A stretch of 64,000 nt of DNA from Chamaelirium japonicum (GCA_947650365.1 CANTAL010000021.1:1488001-1552000); one strand, 5' to 3'; counted from the stretch's first letter, positions 21,071 through 31,142 are shown. Notes: a model not told the origin generated them from the letters alone. Numbers and translations are program-made.

Positions 21071-23820
21071 ATGGCTTCCTCGGGCAGTTCGAAGAAGTCC
21101 GGTACGACTCCCTCGAAGAGAAAGGGAAAGGAAATCGTCGAGGTCCAATCTCCTCCGAGGGGCCGTGGCAAAGGCAAGGCTGCTCTCGCTGAACTTGGCC
21201 AACTTGGCAAGAGGCACCAAGGGGTTGGGTTTGCTTCGGCGCCATCAAGGCCAGAGTTCATCCCCAAGGTGAAGTTTGTTCTGGGCCCCCTCATGCCCCT
21301 GACAGAGGAGACGGAGTACATGTATAATGTAGGTAGCGAGCTCACGGATACGAAGAGAAAGAAGTGGCAAGCATTGCTCTCTTTCTTCACAGAAGGGAAG
21401 GGGGCGCAGCCTTCGCTCCCCAGCATTCAGACTGCGTTCGGCATCGACAAGAAGACAGTCTTCACCAATTTTGCTAGCAAAGAGCAGGTCATGGGAACTA
21501 TAGTGACCGTTGGCCAACTCAACTGCGGTCTACGTCTGCCTTTGCCACCCTTCGCTGCCAGATTGCTGAATACTTCTGGCCTTTGCCCGGGGCAGGTCAC
21601 TGGGAACGCATGGCGAATCATTTACGCCTTCTGCCGAGTGGAGTCAGATTTTCAAGAGGACTTGAGGGCCTGCTACTCCAGTATCCCGGTAGGAGAACCT
21701 GCCCGGATCGAGCTTGGATATTTCTTCTTTCACTATCGATGGAGCTACAGGAAGGACAGCCCTTTCTATAATTTGACTGGAATATCTCCACTGCGCCCAC
21801 TCACCGATACAGTCCCTTCGGACAAATTGTATACTGACTGGCCAATCTCTGTCTCCGGCGCGTGGACATCCATGTCAGTGCCAGACACCCCCCGAGACAG
21901 CGTACACGACGCAGTTAAGATGTACAGCGCTGGAGGCATCTTCGCCTGGAGTTCTGAGAGGGCGGGAGCCATAGATAATTTGTTCCTCGAGCTGACCTGT
22001 GGAACCAGGTCGTGGAAACAGTTTTCTAACTATCCTGTGAGATATGGCAAGGCCAATCTCCTCCACAGATCGAAGGACAGGTATGAGGACAACGAAGTCC
22101 TATACTCTGATTATGAAGAGGATCCCAGCTCGGGCAAGATCATCCGGAAGATTAGGGTCGAGAAGAAAGTCTACAACGCGAGGCGCCGATTGCCCACTAT
22201 GGATGAGAAATTGGTTATCCAAAGAGGCCCCGCGAAGAAGAAGCGAAAAACACTCATCAAGCCTAAGGAAGATGAAGAAGAAGAAAAGAAAAAGAACGAA
22301 GAGGAAGAAGAAAGGAAGAAAAATGAAGAAGAAGAAGAGACAGAAAATATCAGCCACGACATCAGTGGCAATGATGAAGACGAGGACGGGGACGGCGAGG
22401 ATGATCCGTCTACTACCTCCTCCAATGGGGATGGTGAGAATGAAAACGGGGGTGGTGAGGAAGAAATTCCTCCCACCCCCACTGGTGGTGCAACAGGGGA
22501 GGATTCGATTCCAATTCCCATTGACGAGGTCAAAGCCCGTCAAATGGAAGAAGTGCTTGACATGGAAGGTGATGGCCCAAAAGCGGTTCCCACCTACAAG
22601 TTCGACGAATTGAAGAAGCCGATGCGCTTCAAGATAAAGCTGTCGAAGAGTGCTGGGGTTGGAAGCAACCCCACGCCTCTGAATCAAATCCCCCCCGACG
22701 CTCCTCGCATTGAGGGAGCAACAATGAGTGGGGGTGTAGAGGTTGAGCAACCCCCTCCCCCCTCTCACTCTCTGCTCAACGAGGTGGAGGCCATGCTGGC
22801 CGGGCTTACCCAGCCAGGCGGGTCGCAAGAAGAGAGAGCCTCACCTCCCAGGAATGCTTCCCCCCCTGCTAATTTGGAGAGGGGAAGTCGAGTGGGGGAT
22901 GGGGCTCCTCAACCTCAACCAGCGCCAACCCCGACTCAGGAGAAATCAACTCCTAAGAGTGGCTCTGATCGTCGGAAAGGCAAAGAGCCGAAGGTCGAAA
23001 CATCAGGTAATTGAACTTAACTTGTTTTGAATGTCTTGTTTCGAAAATAATCTAACACTTTGATTCCCTTTGATTGCAGGTACGCCTGCTGGATTGACTC
23101 CGACAATAAAAAACTTGGGTGACGTTGATATCAACCGCCCCACTGCTGCGATCAGAAAGCTCATCAACCTTCCGAGTGCCACTTTGGATGAAGCTTTTGA
23201 TAGAATTAACCTGGTGGTAGGTGCATCTGCTTGATCGATCATTTGAATCTTATCTTTCTTCAGAATAATTCAACTCTTTTGTTCTTTTGCAGAACTCAGC
23301 ACTTATGAATGTTGCAACCAAACTCTCTTTGAGGGCGGGAGCAAAAGAAGCTGTGGCTGAAATAAATAAGTTGACCGCGGAGAGAGATGAGCTAAGAGAT
23401 CTCCTGACTTCGAAGAAAGCTTCTCTCAAAACCAAGATTAAGGAACTTCGGGAGGGAAAGCTGGAGATCAAAGGGCTGAAGGATCGATGTGAGGCACAGA
23501 GTCACGAACTCGAATCTCTGAAGACTCGACTCTCAAAGGTTGAGGATGTGTCCTGTGGCCGTTCCATCGAGATCCAAGAGCTGAAGCAACAACTTGCTAC
23601 CCAGCACGCTGCCTTTGCTGCCAGAGAAGAGACTTCGAAGAAGGCACTGGAGCACGCGTTGTCTGAGTGCAAGGTTTACAAGGAGACAGCAGAGAAGGCG
23701 GCAGAAGCGCTCAGGACTCATGTAGCTAGCGTCCGATCCTCCAAGGCATCAGTGGCGAGTAAAGCTCGTCCTGGATCCGAAGGGGAGAAGTCGCATGCGA
23801 AGAGTGTGGCCAAGCCCTGA
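21071..23820 (+). CDS. Accessory protein in antisense to the retroelement, three exons (Transposase_28-like plus coiled coil)
   Basis: The best model is exons 21071-23006, 23080-23216 and 23293-23820. The introns of 73 and 76 bp are GT-AG with pyrimidine-rich 3' ends (TTGATTGCAG; GTTCTTTTGCAG). Both junctions keep one frame, giving 867 codons including stop. Residues about 140-235 contain GLRLPLPPFAARLLNTSG and GNAWRIIYAFC, which I recognise as the 'putative gypsy type transposon' domain (Transposase_28, PF04195) common in oppositely oriented ORFs of plant gypsy elements. The middle is acidic/lysine-rich with a KKKRK nuclear-signal-like stretch, followed by a Pro-rich segment. Exon 3 is a long coiled coil (heptads from INKLTAERDELRDLL to about residue 835). 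The biochemical role is unknown; the name does not imply transposase activity. Sense introns would be lost at retrotransposition, but antisense ones are not recognised in the genomic RNA. Confidence 0.8.
23007..23079 (+). other. Intron 1 of the accessory gene
   Basis: 73 bp, CAG|GTAATTG to TTGATTGCAG|GT, phase 1. Unspliced reading stops three codons in, at TGA. Spliced reading stays open to the next intron. Confidence 0.75.
23217..23292 (+). other. Intron 2 of the accessory gene
   Basis: 76 bp, GTG|GTAGGTGC to TTCTTTTGCAG|AAC, phase 0, with a strong pyrimidine tract. It contains in-frame stops, so it must be removed for the coiled-coil exon to be joined. Confidence 0.75.
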
Positions 23821-24030
23821 GACTTTTCTTCTTCTTTGTTGTTGTACTTGTAAATTTTTGAAATGTAACAGCTCCTTGTATCTGACATATTTTGATGATA
23901 ATAGAAGACATCTTTTTTGTATTTGAAACTTGCACTTCTTTTGAGTTGAATGTCTTTGAATGTTGAATTCTGGAATGCTATTTGAGTATACATACATTTG
24001 AATGTAAATTGAATACGCGTATACTTGAAT

Positions 24031-24312
24031 GTAAGGGGTTGAGTCGCTACTCAATCACCCAAACTTTGTAACTTTGAAAATTGAATTTGAATTCGAATAA
24101 CATTTGAATGTAAGGGGTCGAGTCGCAACTCAAACTCCCAAACCTGTTAGACGATATCGAATTGATTGAATTTCGAAGGTCAGTTTAACATTCGCTAGTA
24201 AGGGGTCGAGTCGCAACTCTAACACCCAAACATGTTAAGACCTGGTAACTTGAAAATGGTCAGTTTTTAACATTTGCTAGTAAGGGGTTGGGTCGCAACC
24301 CTAACACCCAAA
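24031..24312. repeat. Four spaced copies of a small conserved hairpin between convergent genes
   Basis: Four copies of a GTAAGGGGT...hairpin...CCCAAAC module lie 79-88 bases apart. Hairpin cores: GAGTCGCTACTC (24041-24052), GAGTCGCAACTC (24120-24131 and 24208-24219) and GGGTCGCAACCC (24290-24301). The last has changed on both sides of the stem so pairing is kept. The repeats sit in the 617 bp between the end of the plus-strand accessory gene and the end of minus-strand pol, the position for a transcription end or RNA-processing signal for one or both. Function is inferred. Confidence 0.6.
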
Positions 24313-24437
24313 CTTGTTAAAAGACCTGGTAATTTGAATATGGATAACTTGTAATTGCTTCAGAACTTGGATTGAAAATCAGAACACTTGTACATTTGAA
24401 CATTTGAAAGAGAGCTTTATTCATCACAGAATATACA

Positions 24438-27400
24438 TTATGGATAGAACAACTTGAGGTGTCTAGAATTCCAAGCTCGAGGCAATCTATCTCCTTCTGG
24501 TGTAATCAGTCTGTAAGAACCTTTGCCTCCAACTGACTCAATGATATATGGACCTTCCCAGTTGGGAGCAAGCTTTCCACTGCTGTGTTCTTTGGTATTG
24601 TAGAAAACTGCTCTGAGAACTAAACTACCCACTGGGAATTGTCTCTTGTGGACTTTCTTGTCATAGGCTCTTTTGATCTTCTGTTGATATTTGGCCACAC
24701 GAAGTGATGCTAGATCTCGTAGTTCTTCAGAGAAGTCTAGATCATTGATCCGAAGTTCTTCATTGACTCCTTCTTCAACAGCTTTAGTCTTCAAAGTACT
24801 TGATATGTTTTCTGCTGGGAGTACTGCCTCTGATCCATATGTTAGGCGAAAAGGCGAGAACCCAGTTGATCTTCTCGGAGTTGTGCGATACCCCCAAAGA
24901 ACTTCAGGTAGGACTTGCTCCCACAATCCTTTCTTATCATTGAGTTTCTTCTTGAGTATACCAAGAATAGCTCTGTTGGAGGCTTCTGCTTGGCCATTGC
25001 ATTGAGGATATCTTGGAGTTGAATAGAATAGCTTAATACCATGGTTCAGACAGAATTCTCGAAACTTGTCGGAGTCAAACTGAGCTCCATTGTCTGCAAC
25101 GAGAACTTGAGGTGTACCAAATCTTGAGAAGATGTTGTGCCGAATGAATTTGATCACTTCGTTATCAGTCTCTCGGAAGAGGGGCACAGCTTCAACCCAT
25201 TTGGTGAAGTAATCTGTGGCCAGCAGTAGGTACTTCTTCTTGCTTGGAGTTGGAGGGAAAGGACCCAAGAAGTCTAAACCCCATTGATGGAAGGGCCAGG
25301 GACTTGATAATTGATGGAGTTCATCTGCAGGGAGATGAATAGCTCGAGCGTGCCGTTGACAAGGTTCGCACCTTTGAATGACTTGTTGAGCATCCCTTGC
25401 CATTGTTGGCCAGTAGTACCCTTGTAGCTTCGTCTTGGCTTCAAGGGATCTTCCTCCCGAATGATTTCCACAAGCTCCGGAGTGGATATCAATCAGGATT
25501 GCCTGTGCTTGTTCAGGACCAAGGCACTTGAGTAACATCCCGTTGTGAGATTTGAAATATAAATCTTCACCTTGTAAAGTGTAGCAAGGGAGCTTCCTTT
25601 GGAGCCTTCGGGCTTGATTTGGATCTTCTGGCATTTTGCCATGTTTGAAGAAGTCAAGAATTTGTCGTCTCCAATCTTCAAGCTGATCTCCACCCCCAGA
25701 TCCTTCTGTAGTGGTAAGAATCTGTTGATCGGGGATGGTTTTGGGCACTTCTTGATAATCAATTTGTATTTGCCTTCCTCCGAGTGAGTCTCCAAGAACT
25801 GAGGCAGCATTAGCTAAGGCATCTGCTTCTCGGTTCTCTGCTCTGGGGATTTGAATGAATTCAGCGCTAGTAAAACGTTGTTGAAGACGTCGTACTAAGG
25901 CCAAGTAGAGTTGCATTCTTTCTTCTCGAGCTGTGTACTCTCCATTGATTTGCCTTATGATCAATTGGGAGTCGCTGTATATGATGATTTGATCTACCCC
26001 CAGAGATTCTGCCATTTCGAGTCCGGAAATGAGTGCTTCATATTCAGCTTCGTTGTTGGTGGCATTAAACCCAAGTAGAGTGGCCTTCTGGAGATGATCA
26101 AGTTCGGGGGATATTAAGACTATCCCAGTTCCCGAACCGATCGAACTTGATGCTCCATCAGTATATAGCTTCCAAGGAGGAGTTGCAGCAATAACTTCAA
26201 GACTTAGATCAATTTTCGTTGTAGGATTGATCGGAGGCTTATCCTCATCTTCCAAGCGCATATCGACATCTTCTTCCCAAGTGATGGGGTCTTCAACTGG
26301 AAAGTCAGCTAGAAAATCAGCAATTGCTTGACCTTTGATAGAAGTGCGAGATTCGAATTGAATCCCCAGAGCACTCATTTCGATCACCCATTTGGTCATT
26401 CGACCAGCTCGACCAGCTTTGTCAATGATATCTTTGAGTGAGTGTTCTGAAATGACAGTAATCTGGTGGGAGACGAAGTACGGTTGAAGACGACGCGATG
26501 CAGTGAGCAAGGCCAATATGACCTTCTCAGTTTTTGAGTAGCGAGTCTCAGCCGGAAGAAGAGTGTGGCTGATGTAGTAGACTGGATGTTCGATGCCTTC
26601 TCTTCTACTAACTAAGACCGCGCTGATTGCTTGATCGGTCACGGCAAGGTAGAGCCACAAGTCTTCTTTTGGAAGTGGAGCAGTCAGGATAGGAGCTTGC
26701 ACCAGATATTTCTTGATGCTTTGAAATGCCTCTTCACAGATTGGATTCCAGCCAGATGTATCCGCCTTTCGTAGTTTGTCGAAGAGTGGCTTGCACTTGT
26801 CTGAAGATTTTGAAATGAATCGATTGAGTGCTGCTAATCTTCCAGTGAGACGTTGAACTTCTTTTCGATTTGTAGGTGAAGGCATATCGATGATAGCTCG
26901 AATTTGATCAGGATTGGCTTCAATACCTCTCCTGGTCACAAGATGACCCAGGAATTTGCCAGATTGAACTCCGAAGGCGCATTTGGCTGGATTGAGCTTC
27001 ATTCGATACTTTCGAAGGACTTGGAAGGTTTCAGCCAGATCAGATAGATGTTTGCTCCGAACGGAACTCTTGGTGAGGAGATCATCGACATAGACTTCGA
27101 CGTTGCGACCGATCTGATCTTCGAACATTTTGGTGACTAGCCTTTGATAGGTGGAACCAGCATTTTTGAGGCCGAATGGCATGACATTGTAGCAATAAAG
27201 ACCTCGGCTAGTCACAAAACATGTCTTCTCTTGATCATCAGCGTGGAGTGGAATTTGATTGTATCCAGAATACCCATCCATGAAAGACAACAGCTCGTGG
27301 CCAGCAGTGGCGTCGACGAGTCTATCTATCCTTGGCATGGGAAAAGGATCTTTGGGGCAAGCCTTGTTGAGATTGGTAAAGTCGATGCAGACTCTGACTT

Positions 27401-27818
27401 TCCCATTCTTCTTTGGAACAGCCACTATGTTAGAGATCCAAGTTGGATACTCTACTTCTCGGATGAATCCGGCTGCGAGTAGCTTGGTAATTTCTTCTTG
27501 AACAGCAACTTGTAGCTCTGGTCGAATGGTGCGAGGCTTTTGCTTGACGGGCTTCACCTCTTCTTTGATCGCAAGTCAGTGACAAGCGTCATCTGGATTG
27601 ATCCCAGGCATGTCTTCGAAGCACCATGCGAAGACGTCGATATTGGACTGGAGGAAGGATACCATGTCTTGCGCTTCTGCGTCGCTAAGACCGGTACCAA
27701 TAAATGTTTGTTGAGGGAGATCTTCGCTGCCTATGTTGATCGGGATGATTTCTTCAATTGAAGGTGATGCTTCCCATTCGATGGGTGGGGGTTTGGTCAG
27801 CGGAATCTCCTTTGATTG
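24438..27818 (-). pseudogene. pol: Tat-like pol: reverse transcriptase, RNase H, second RNase H, integrase (one internal stop)
   Basis: The frame continues that of gag-pro after its TAG. A single TGA (27576-27578) interrupts it before RT; from 27557 onward 1039 codons are open. RT (about residues 15-235 from 27557) has VCIDFTNLN, LSFMDGYSGYNQI and the catalytic YVDD (about 156). A first, gypsy-type RNase H (about 300-420) looks degenerate, with SEHSLK where a catalytic Asp usually lies. A second RNase H (about 460-590) has LYTDGA, NNEAEYEAL, SDSQL and EADALA. Integrase has an H-H-C-C zinc region (about 690-735), core Asp in LDFLGPF and ADNGAQF and Glu in NGQAEASN. It makes the cDNA from element RNA and inserts it in chromosomes. 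The rest of the reading frame is intact, in line with recent insertion. Confidence 0.9.
27576..27578 (-). other. Premature TGA in pol
   Basis: In frame with both gag-pro and RT, in the conserved linker just before the KPVKQKPR stretch. The context CACTGACTT is compatible with a C-to-T change of an arginine codon at a CpG. It appears to be the only lesion in the long gag-pol frame apart from the TAG at 27819-27821. Confidence 0.75.
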
Positions 27819-27824
27819 CTATTT
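27813..27824 (-). promoter_or_regulatory. Stop codon in readthrough context between gag-pro and pol
   Basis: The minus strand reads AAATAGCAATCA. UAG followed by CAR-YYA is the tobamovirus-type leaky stop context, here CAA-UCA. Pol lies in the same frame. Regulation of the Gag to Pol ratio by readthrough is therefore plausible; SIRE1 copia elements are a known plant case for a UAG in such a context. Function here is inferred. Confidence 0.55.
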
Positions 27825-30287
27825 GGAAGAGGGACCAGCTTCATCTCGTGGCCGCTTTGGAGGAGCAATATTGATTTTTCGATCTGTTTTAGCAGCAGCA
27901 GCTTCACAAGATCTTCCAGCTTGCTGATCGCCTCGAATGCAGACGATGCCTTCTCCAGTTGCAAACTTGAGTAGTTGATGGTAAGAGGAGGAGATGGCAT
28001 TGATCTGATGGAGGAATGGTCGCCCAAGAATGGCGTTGTAGCTAGACATTCCTTCGACGATCGCAAACCTCACCGAGACTCGAGTCTCTCGGCTGAGGTC
28101 GATGGTGAATCTGGATTCGCCCACTGTGATGCTTTGTTCACCATTGAAGCCGGTGATCACAGTGGGGACGACGTCGAGACTTTGATACTTATGTCCCAGA
28201 CGTTTGAAACAGTCGGAGAACATAATGTCAATGGAGCTTCCAGTGTCTATGAGGATTCGATTGACGGTGCTTCCGTCGATGATGAGTTTCAAGACCAGGG
28301 GGTCTCGATGGGGAGTGTGAACTCCTTGAAGATCGGTGTCATTGAAGACTATGGATGGCCAAGCCAGACCTTCGATGGGCTTCTCGATCCAGGTATCTTC
28401 TTTGTTTGCAGTAGATCGAACATGGAAGATGCGTCGAACCTGCCGATCGACTTCCTTCCCGGTCAAAGCTTGATTGTGCAGGGTTCCATGAATGCCAAAG
28501 ACATTGGCATTCACAGAAATTGGTTGCCGGTTGGATGAGATTTGATGTATCCAACACACTTCTTTCCCCTTGGCCGAGGTTCGACGTTGATCGTGCCCAT
28601 TGTTGACGAATTCTTGAAGGTGGCCTTCTCGTAGTAAGTCTTCAAGATGGAATTTCAGCCGAAAACACCGATCGGTGGAATGTCCGTGACTTCGATGGAA
28701 TTCACAGTAGACTGTTTTGTCTGCTGTGAATTTGGAATTCGGTTGAAGAGGATTGGGCCTCCGAAGATACTCGTCGTGTTGAATACGGTCGAGTATCTGC
28801 TCGACTGGCATGTTCCACTCGGTGAAAGTGGTCTTCGTTGGAGACCGACGCCCATCATTCTTTGATCTTTTGTTGGCCGGAGGGGCTGCTGCTTCAGTGT
28901 TGTGAGCCTTTGCAGCATATTTAGGTGCTTCTTTTTCAGCAGGCCTTCTTTTAGTTTCTCGCCCTTTTCGAGCGACTTGATCGTCTTCCACCTCAATCTC
29001 CCTCTGAATTCGATCGAACATAGCTCCCAGAGAAGGAGGGGGATTGCGGATGAAGTCGTTGTAGATATGTAGATCAAAGCGGAGAGCGTTCTGGAAAGCC
29101 AACATGATGGCTTCATCATCCAGATGCCTTCCAGAGAGAGCAGCATGCTCGTTGCGAAACCTCCTCGTGAAGCTGCGGAGAGTCTCATCTGCACCCATCC
29201 TTAGTCGATATAGAGAGTCGAGCTTCTTCTCGGGTTTCAGGTTGAGCTGGTAATGCTGCACAAAGAGGTTAGCCAAAACACCGAACTGGGTAATGGACCC
29301 AGCTCGGAGATTGTGATACCAGTCGAGTGAAGGCTCGTCGAGACTTCCCGCGAAGGTGCGGCAGAGCACGTTGTTTTCCTCTTCGTGTGGCGTTAGAGCT
29401 TGCTTGAAGGCAAGTATATGGAGGCTTGGATCTCCTCGGACGCAGTTGAATTTGGGGAGGGTAGGAGTTCTCCATCCTCTTGGAAATACTGATTCGAAAA
29501 GGCTTCGATGTAGTGGCCCGGCAGAAGAGTAGCCATCCCTACGACCATGTCCTCGACCTAGAGGTGGGTCAAGAGGCAAGATCGCAAGGTCTTGCTCTGG
29601 CATTGAAGTGTTTGCTGGTCGAAGTCGGTGTCGAAGGTCCGATCCAAGTCCACGTTGGAGTGGAATGGAAGGGGAGACTCTACTCTTTGAAGGAGCGCCT
29701 TTTATTTGGTGCTTCCTTGGCAGGTTGAGCTTCGATGGTGCTCTTTTGTCGCAGTTACGACCAGATGAAGATTGGGAGGACTCGTCTTCAAGACGATCCC
29801 AGACACTCTGCTTCCAAGGAGCAGCAGAGGGAGTTGGGTCGCGTCGAATCCTCTCGAGGGCATCAGTGCCCATTGACCTCCGTTGTTCGGAGTAAATTGA
29901 ATGTCGAGGAGGATCAACCCTCCCACTTGCGGAGGGGATCGGAATAGCAATTCCAGCTTCGGAAGCTGCCTTCTTCAGAGCATCCCTCTCAGCAGTGAGG
30001 GTGGCGTTTTGTTTCGCCAATTGGAGTAGTTGGAAATCGATTGCAGAGATCTGGTAAGTCGATGGAGGATCTTCAGCAGGAGCAGGGACAGTCTGCCCAA
30101 TTGATTGATGAGGATGAGGGGCGATCGGTCGATCGACTGATCTTCCGCTTCCTGAGTGAACCCCCATCTCGGGGACAGCAAGGGGCTGCCCGAAGTTGAG
30201 CCTTTGACTCATTGAACGAGTCTCAGGACGAGGTTGATGTTGAGTATTACTTCCTTCTGGTTGACCCTGATGTTTGGTTCTCGCCAT
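27819..30287 (-). CDS. gag-pro: Tat-like Gag-protease polyprotein
   Basis: 822 codons. The first ATG follows a 145 base leader from the 5' LTR. The N-terminal 250 residues are Pro/Ser/Arg-rich with no clear domain. Residues about 270-440 carry the retrotransposon Gag core (SLDWYHNLRAGSI, FVQHY, LRSFTRRFRNEHA). A Cys/His motif CEFHRSHGHSTDRC lies at about 528-541, a variant knuckle usual in plant gypsy elements. The aspartic protease has its active site ILIDTGSSIDIMF at about 679-690, followed by ILGRPFL. Gag builds the cytoplasmic particle and the protease cuts the polyprotein. The ORF ends in TAG (27819-27821) followed by CAATCA, after which the same frame continues into pol. No defects seen. 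Confidence 0.9.
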   Translation of the reverse strand: MARTKHQGQPEGSNTQHQPRPETRSMSQRLNFGQPLAVPEMGVHSGSGRSVDRPIAPHPHQSIGQTVPAPAEDPPSTYQISAIDFQLLQLAKQNATLTAERDALKKAASEAGIAIPIPSASGRVDPPRHSIYSEQRRSMGTDALERIRRDPTPSAAPWKQSVWDRLEDESSQSSSGRNCDKRAPSKLNLPRKHQIKGAPSKSRVSPSIPLQRGLGSDLRHRLRPANTSMPEQDLAILPLDPPLGRGHGRRDGYSSAGPLHRSLFESVFPRGWRTPTLPKFNCVRGDPSLHILAFKQALTPHEEENNVLCRTFAGSLDEPSLDWYHNLRAGSITQFGVLANLFVQHYQLNLKPEKKLDSLYRLRMGADETLRSFTRRFRNEHAALSGRHLDDEAIMLAFQNALRFDLHIYNDFIRNPPPSLGAMFDRIQREIEVEDDQVARKGRETKRRPAEKEAPKYAAKAHNTEAAAPPANKRSKNDGRRSPTKTTFTEWNMPVEQILDRIQHDEYLRRPNPLQPNSKFTADKTVYCEFHRSHGHSTDRCFRLKFHLEDLLREGHLQEFVNNGHDQRRTSAKGKEVCWIHQISSNRQPISVNANVFGIHGTLHNQALTGKEVDRQVRRIFHVRSTANKEDTWIEKPIEGLAWPSIVFNDTDLQGVHTPHRDPLVLKLIIDGSTVNRILIDTGSSIDIMFSDCFKRLGHKYQSLDVVPTVITGFNGEQSITVGESRFTIDLSRETRVSVRFAIVEGMSSYNAILGRPFLHQINAISSSYHQLLKFATGEGIVCIRGDQQAGRSCEAAAAKTDRKINIAPPKRPRDEAGPSSK

Positions 30288-30411
30288 TCAGAATGCGAAA
30301 GGTACAACGATATTGCCGATGTCCGATCAGTTGTCTGATCAACCGAGGGGGCGAGGAAGTTTGGCTATTGATCTGGTAGTCGAAGTAGAGAGGACACGGC
30401 TTCTCGCTCGG

Positions 30412-30429
30412 ATCCCACAGACGGCGCCA
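30412..30429 (-). other. Primer-binding site of the Tat-like element
   Basis: Three bases inside the 5' LTR the minus strand reads TGGCGCCGTCTGTGGGAT. The first nine bases complement the 3' end of plant tRNA-Asp; later bases fit poorly. The same PBS form is frequent in plant gypsy elements. Confidence 0.7.
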
Positions 30430-30853
30430 AACTGTGGGGGAAAATCTTCGTGCCGACCCGAAGACTCTCGCAGCACCAGTCAGTTGAATGTTCGTGTTGA
30501 CGTCGAAGATCGTTGGTCGATCTGTTGATCGACTGTTGATCGAAGTTGAAGCTTTTGATTTGTAAACAGAGAGATGCAATCAGAGAGAGTTTGACACGAG
30601 AAGTGATCTCGGAGTTCAGCCGAAGCCTACGTCTCCGTGCTATAGGGTGCAACCCGAATTCACTAACACTTATATTGAAGTGATCTCGACAGGCCGAGTA
30701 TCACTGTAAATACTGATCTTTCTAAAAGAAGATCAAAGGGAGATGGTAGATCGGAAGTGTGAAATCCCAGAGCTCTGGTTCTGAAAGTCAGATCTCAGAG
30801 TGGAAATCAGATTTGTGGATCTGGATTTTTTTTTTTTACATTCGAAGGCACTG

Positions 30854-30863
30854 CTATTTATAG
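30854..30863 (-). promoter_or_regulatory. TATA box of the 5' LTR
   Basis: Minus-strand CTATAAATAG, with transcription expected to start about 30 bases downstream (near 30825-30830). The equivalent in the 3' LTR is 17693-17702. Confidence 0.65.
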
Positions 30864-30943
30864 GCATTCCGGGTGGCGAATGGCGGTTTCTACTGCAGTA
30901 TCTGGGGATCCTCCAGGTAAAGTTGCGAGCCCTGCGGTTGTCT

Positions 30944-31111
30944 TCGGGGGCCCACCAGGCAAGGCCGATGGGTCCCGTTGTAGTCCTCGTGGGTCCACCA
31001 GGCAGGGCCGGTGGGTCCCGCTGTAGTCCTCGTGGGCCCACCAGGCAGGGCTGGTGGGTCCCGTGGTAGTCCTCGTGGGCCCACCAGGCAGGGCTGGTGG
31101 GTCCCGTGGTA
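30944..31111 (-). repeat. 43 bp GC-rich tandem repeats in U3
   Basis: About four copies of a unit containing GTAGTCCTCGTGGGCCCACC and AGGCAGGGCTGGTGGGTCCC. It lies immediately upstream (minus strand) of the TATA box, where tandem enhancer repeats of LTRs often lie. Also present in the left LTR. Confidence 0.75.
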
Positions 31112-31137
31112 GATTTATGCCAAAATTTGCACCCACA

Positions 31138-31142
31138 GTGCT
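31138..31142. other. Target-site duplication (right) of the Tat-like element
   Basis: GTGCT, identical to 17267-17271; the interrupted family sequence resumes directly as GATAACGTG. Confidence 0.93.

Larger units (their letters stand above)
17272..31137 (-). mobile_element. Complete Tat-like Ty3/gypsy LTR retrotransposon
   Basis: A 13,866 bp element bounded by 705 bp LTRs and a GTGCT duplication. Read on the minus strand the order is: 5' LTR (right), primer-binding site, gag-protease, reverse transcriptase, RNase H, second RNase H, integrase, a 3' region with four hairpin repeats, a gene in the opposite sense, a large tandem array, polypurine tract, 3' LTR (left). Two tandem RNase H domains, a long 3' region with tandem repeats and an oppositely oriented accessory ORF are marks of the plant Tat/Ogre/Grande group. 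The two LTRs agree in length and in every stretch I compared, including the poly-T run of 12, so insertion is very recent. One internal TGA interrupts pol, so this copy is probably not autonomous as it stands. Confidence 0.93.
30433..31137 (-). repeat. 5' LTR of the Tat-like element
   Basis: 705 bp, TG...CA termini, same as the left LTR. The promoter lies on the minus strand. U3 includes GC-rich tandem repeats, followed by the TATA box and the R/U5 part toward 30433. Frames of 60-110 codons in it are not genes. Confidence 0.95.

Noticed and set aside
22044-22828. Long frames overlapping the accessory gene on both strands (plus 22044-22613, minus 22100-22828)
   Set aside because: Shadows of the purine-rich acidic/lysine segment of the 21071 gene; the main frame has the domain and the splice continuity.
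27558-27818. An Ogre-style intron removing the TAG and TGA between protease and RT
   Set aside because: The interval reads as conserved polyprotein linker in the gag-pol frame, so it is coding; no convincing GT-AG pair leaves the frame intact.
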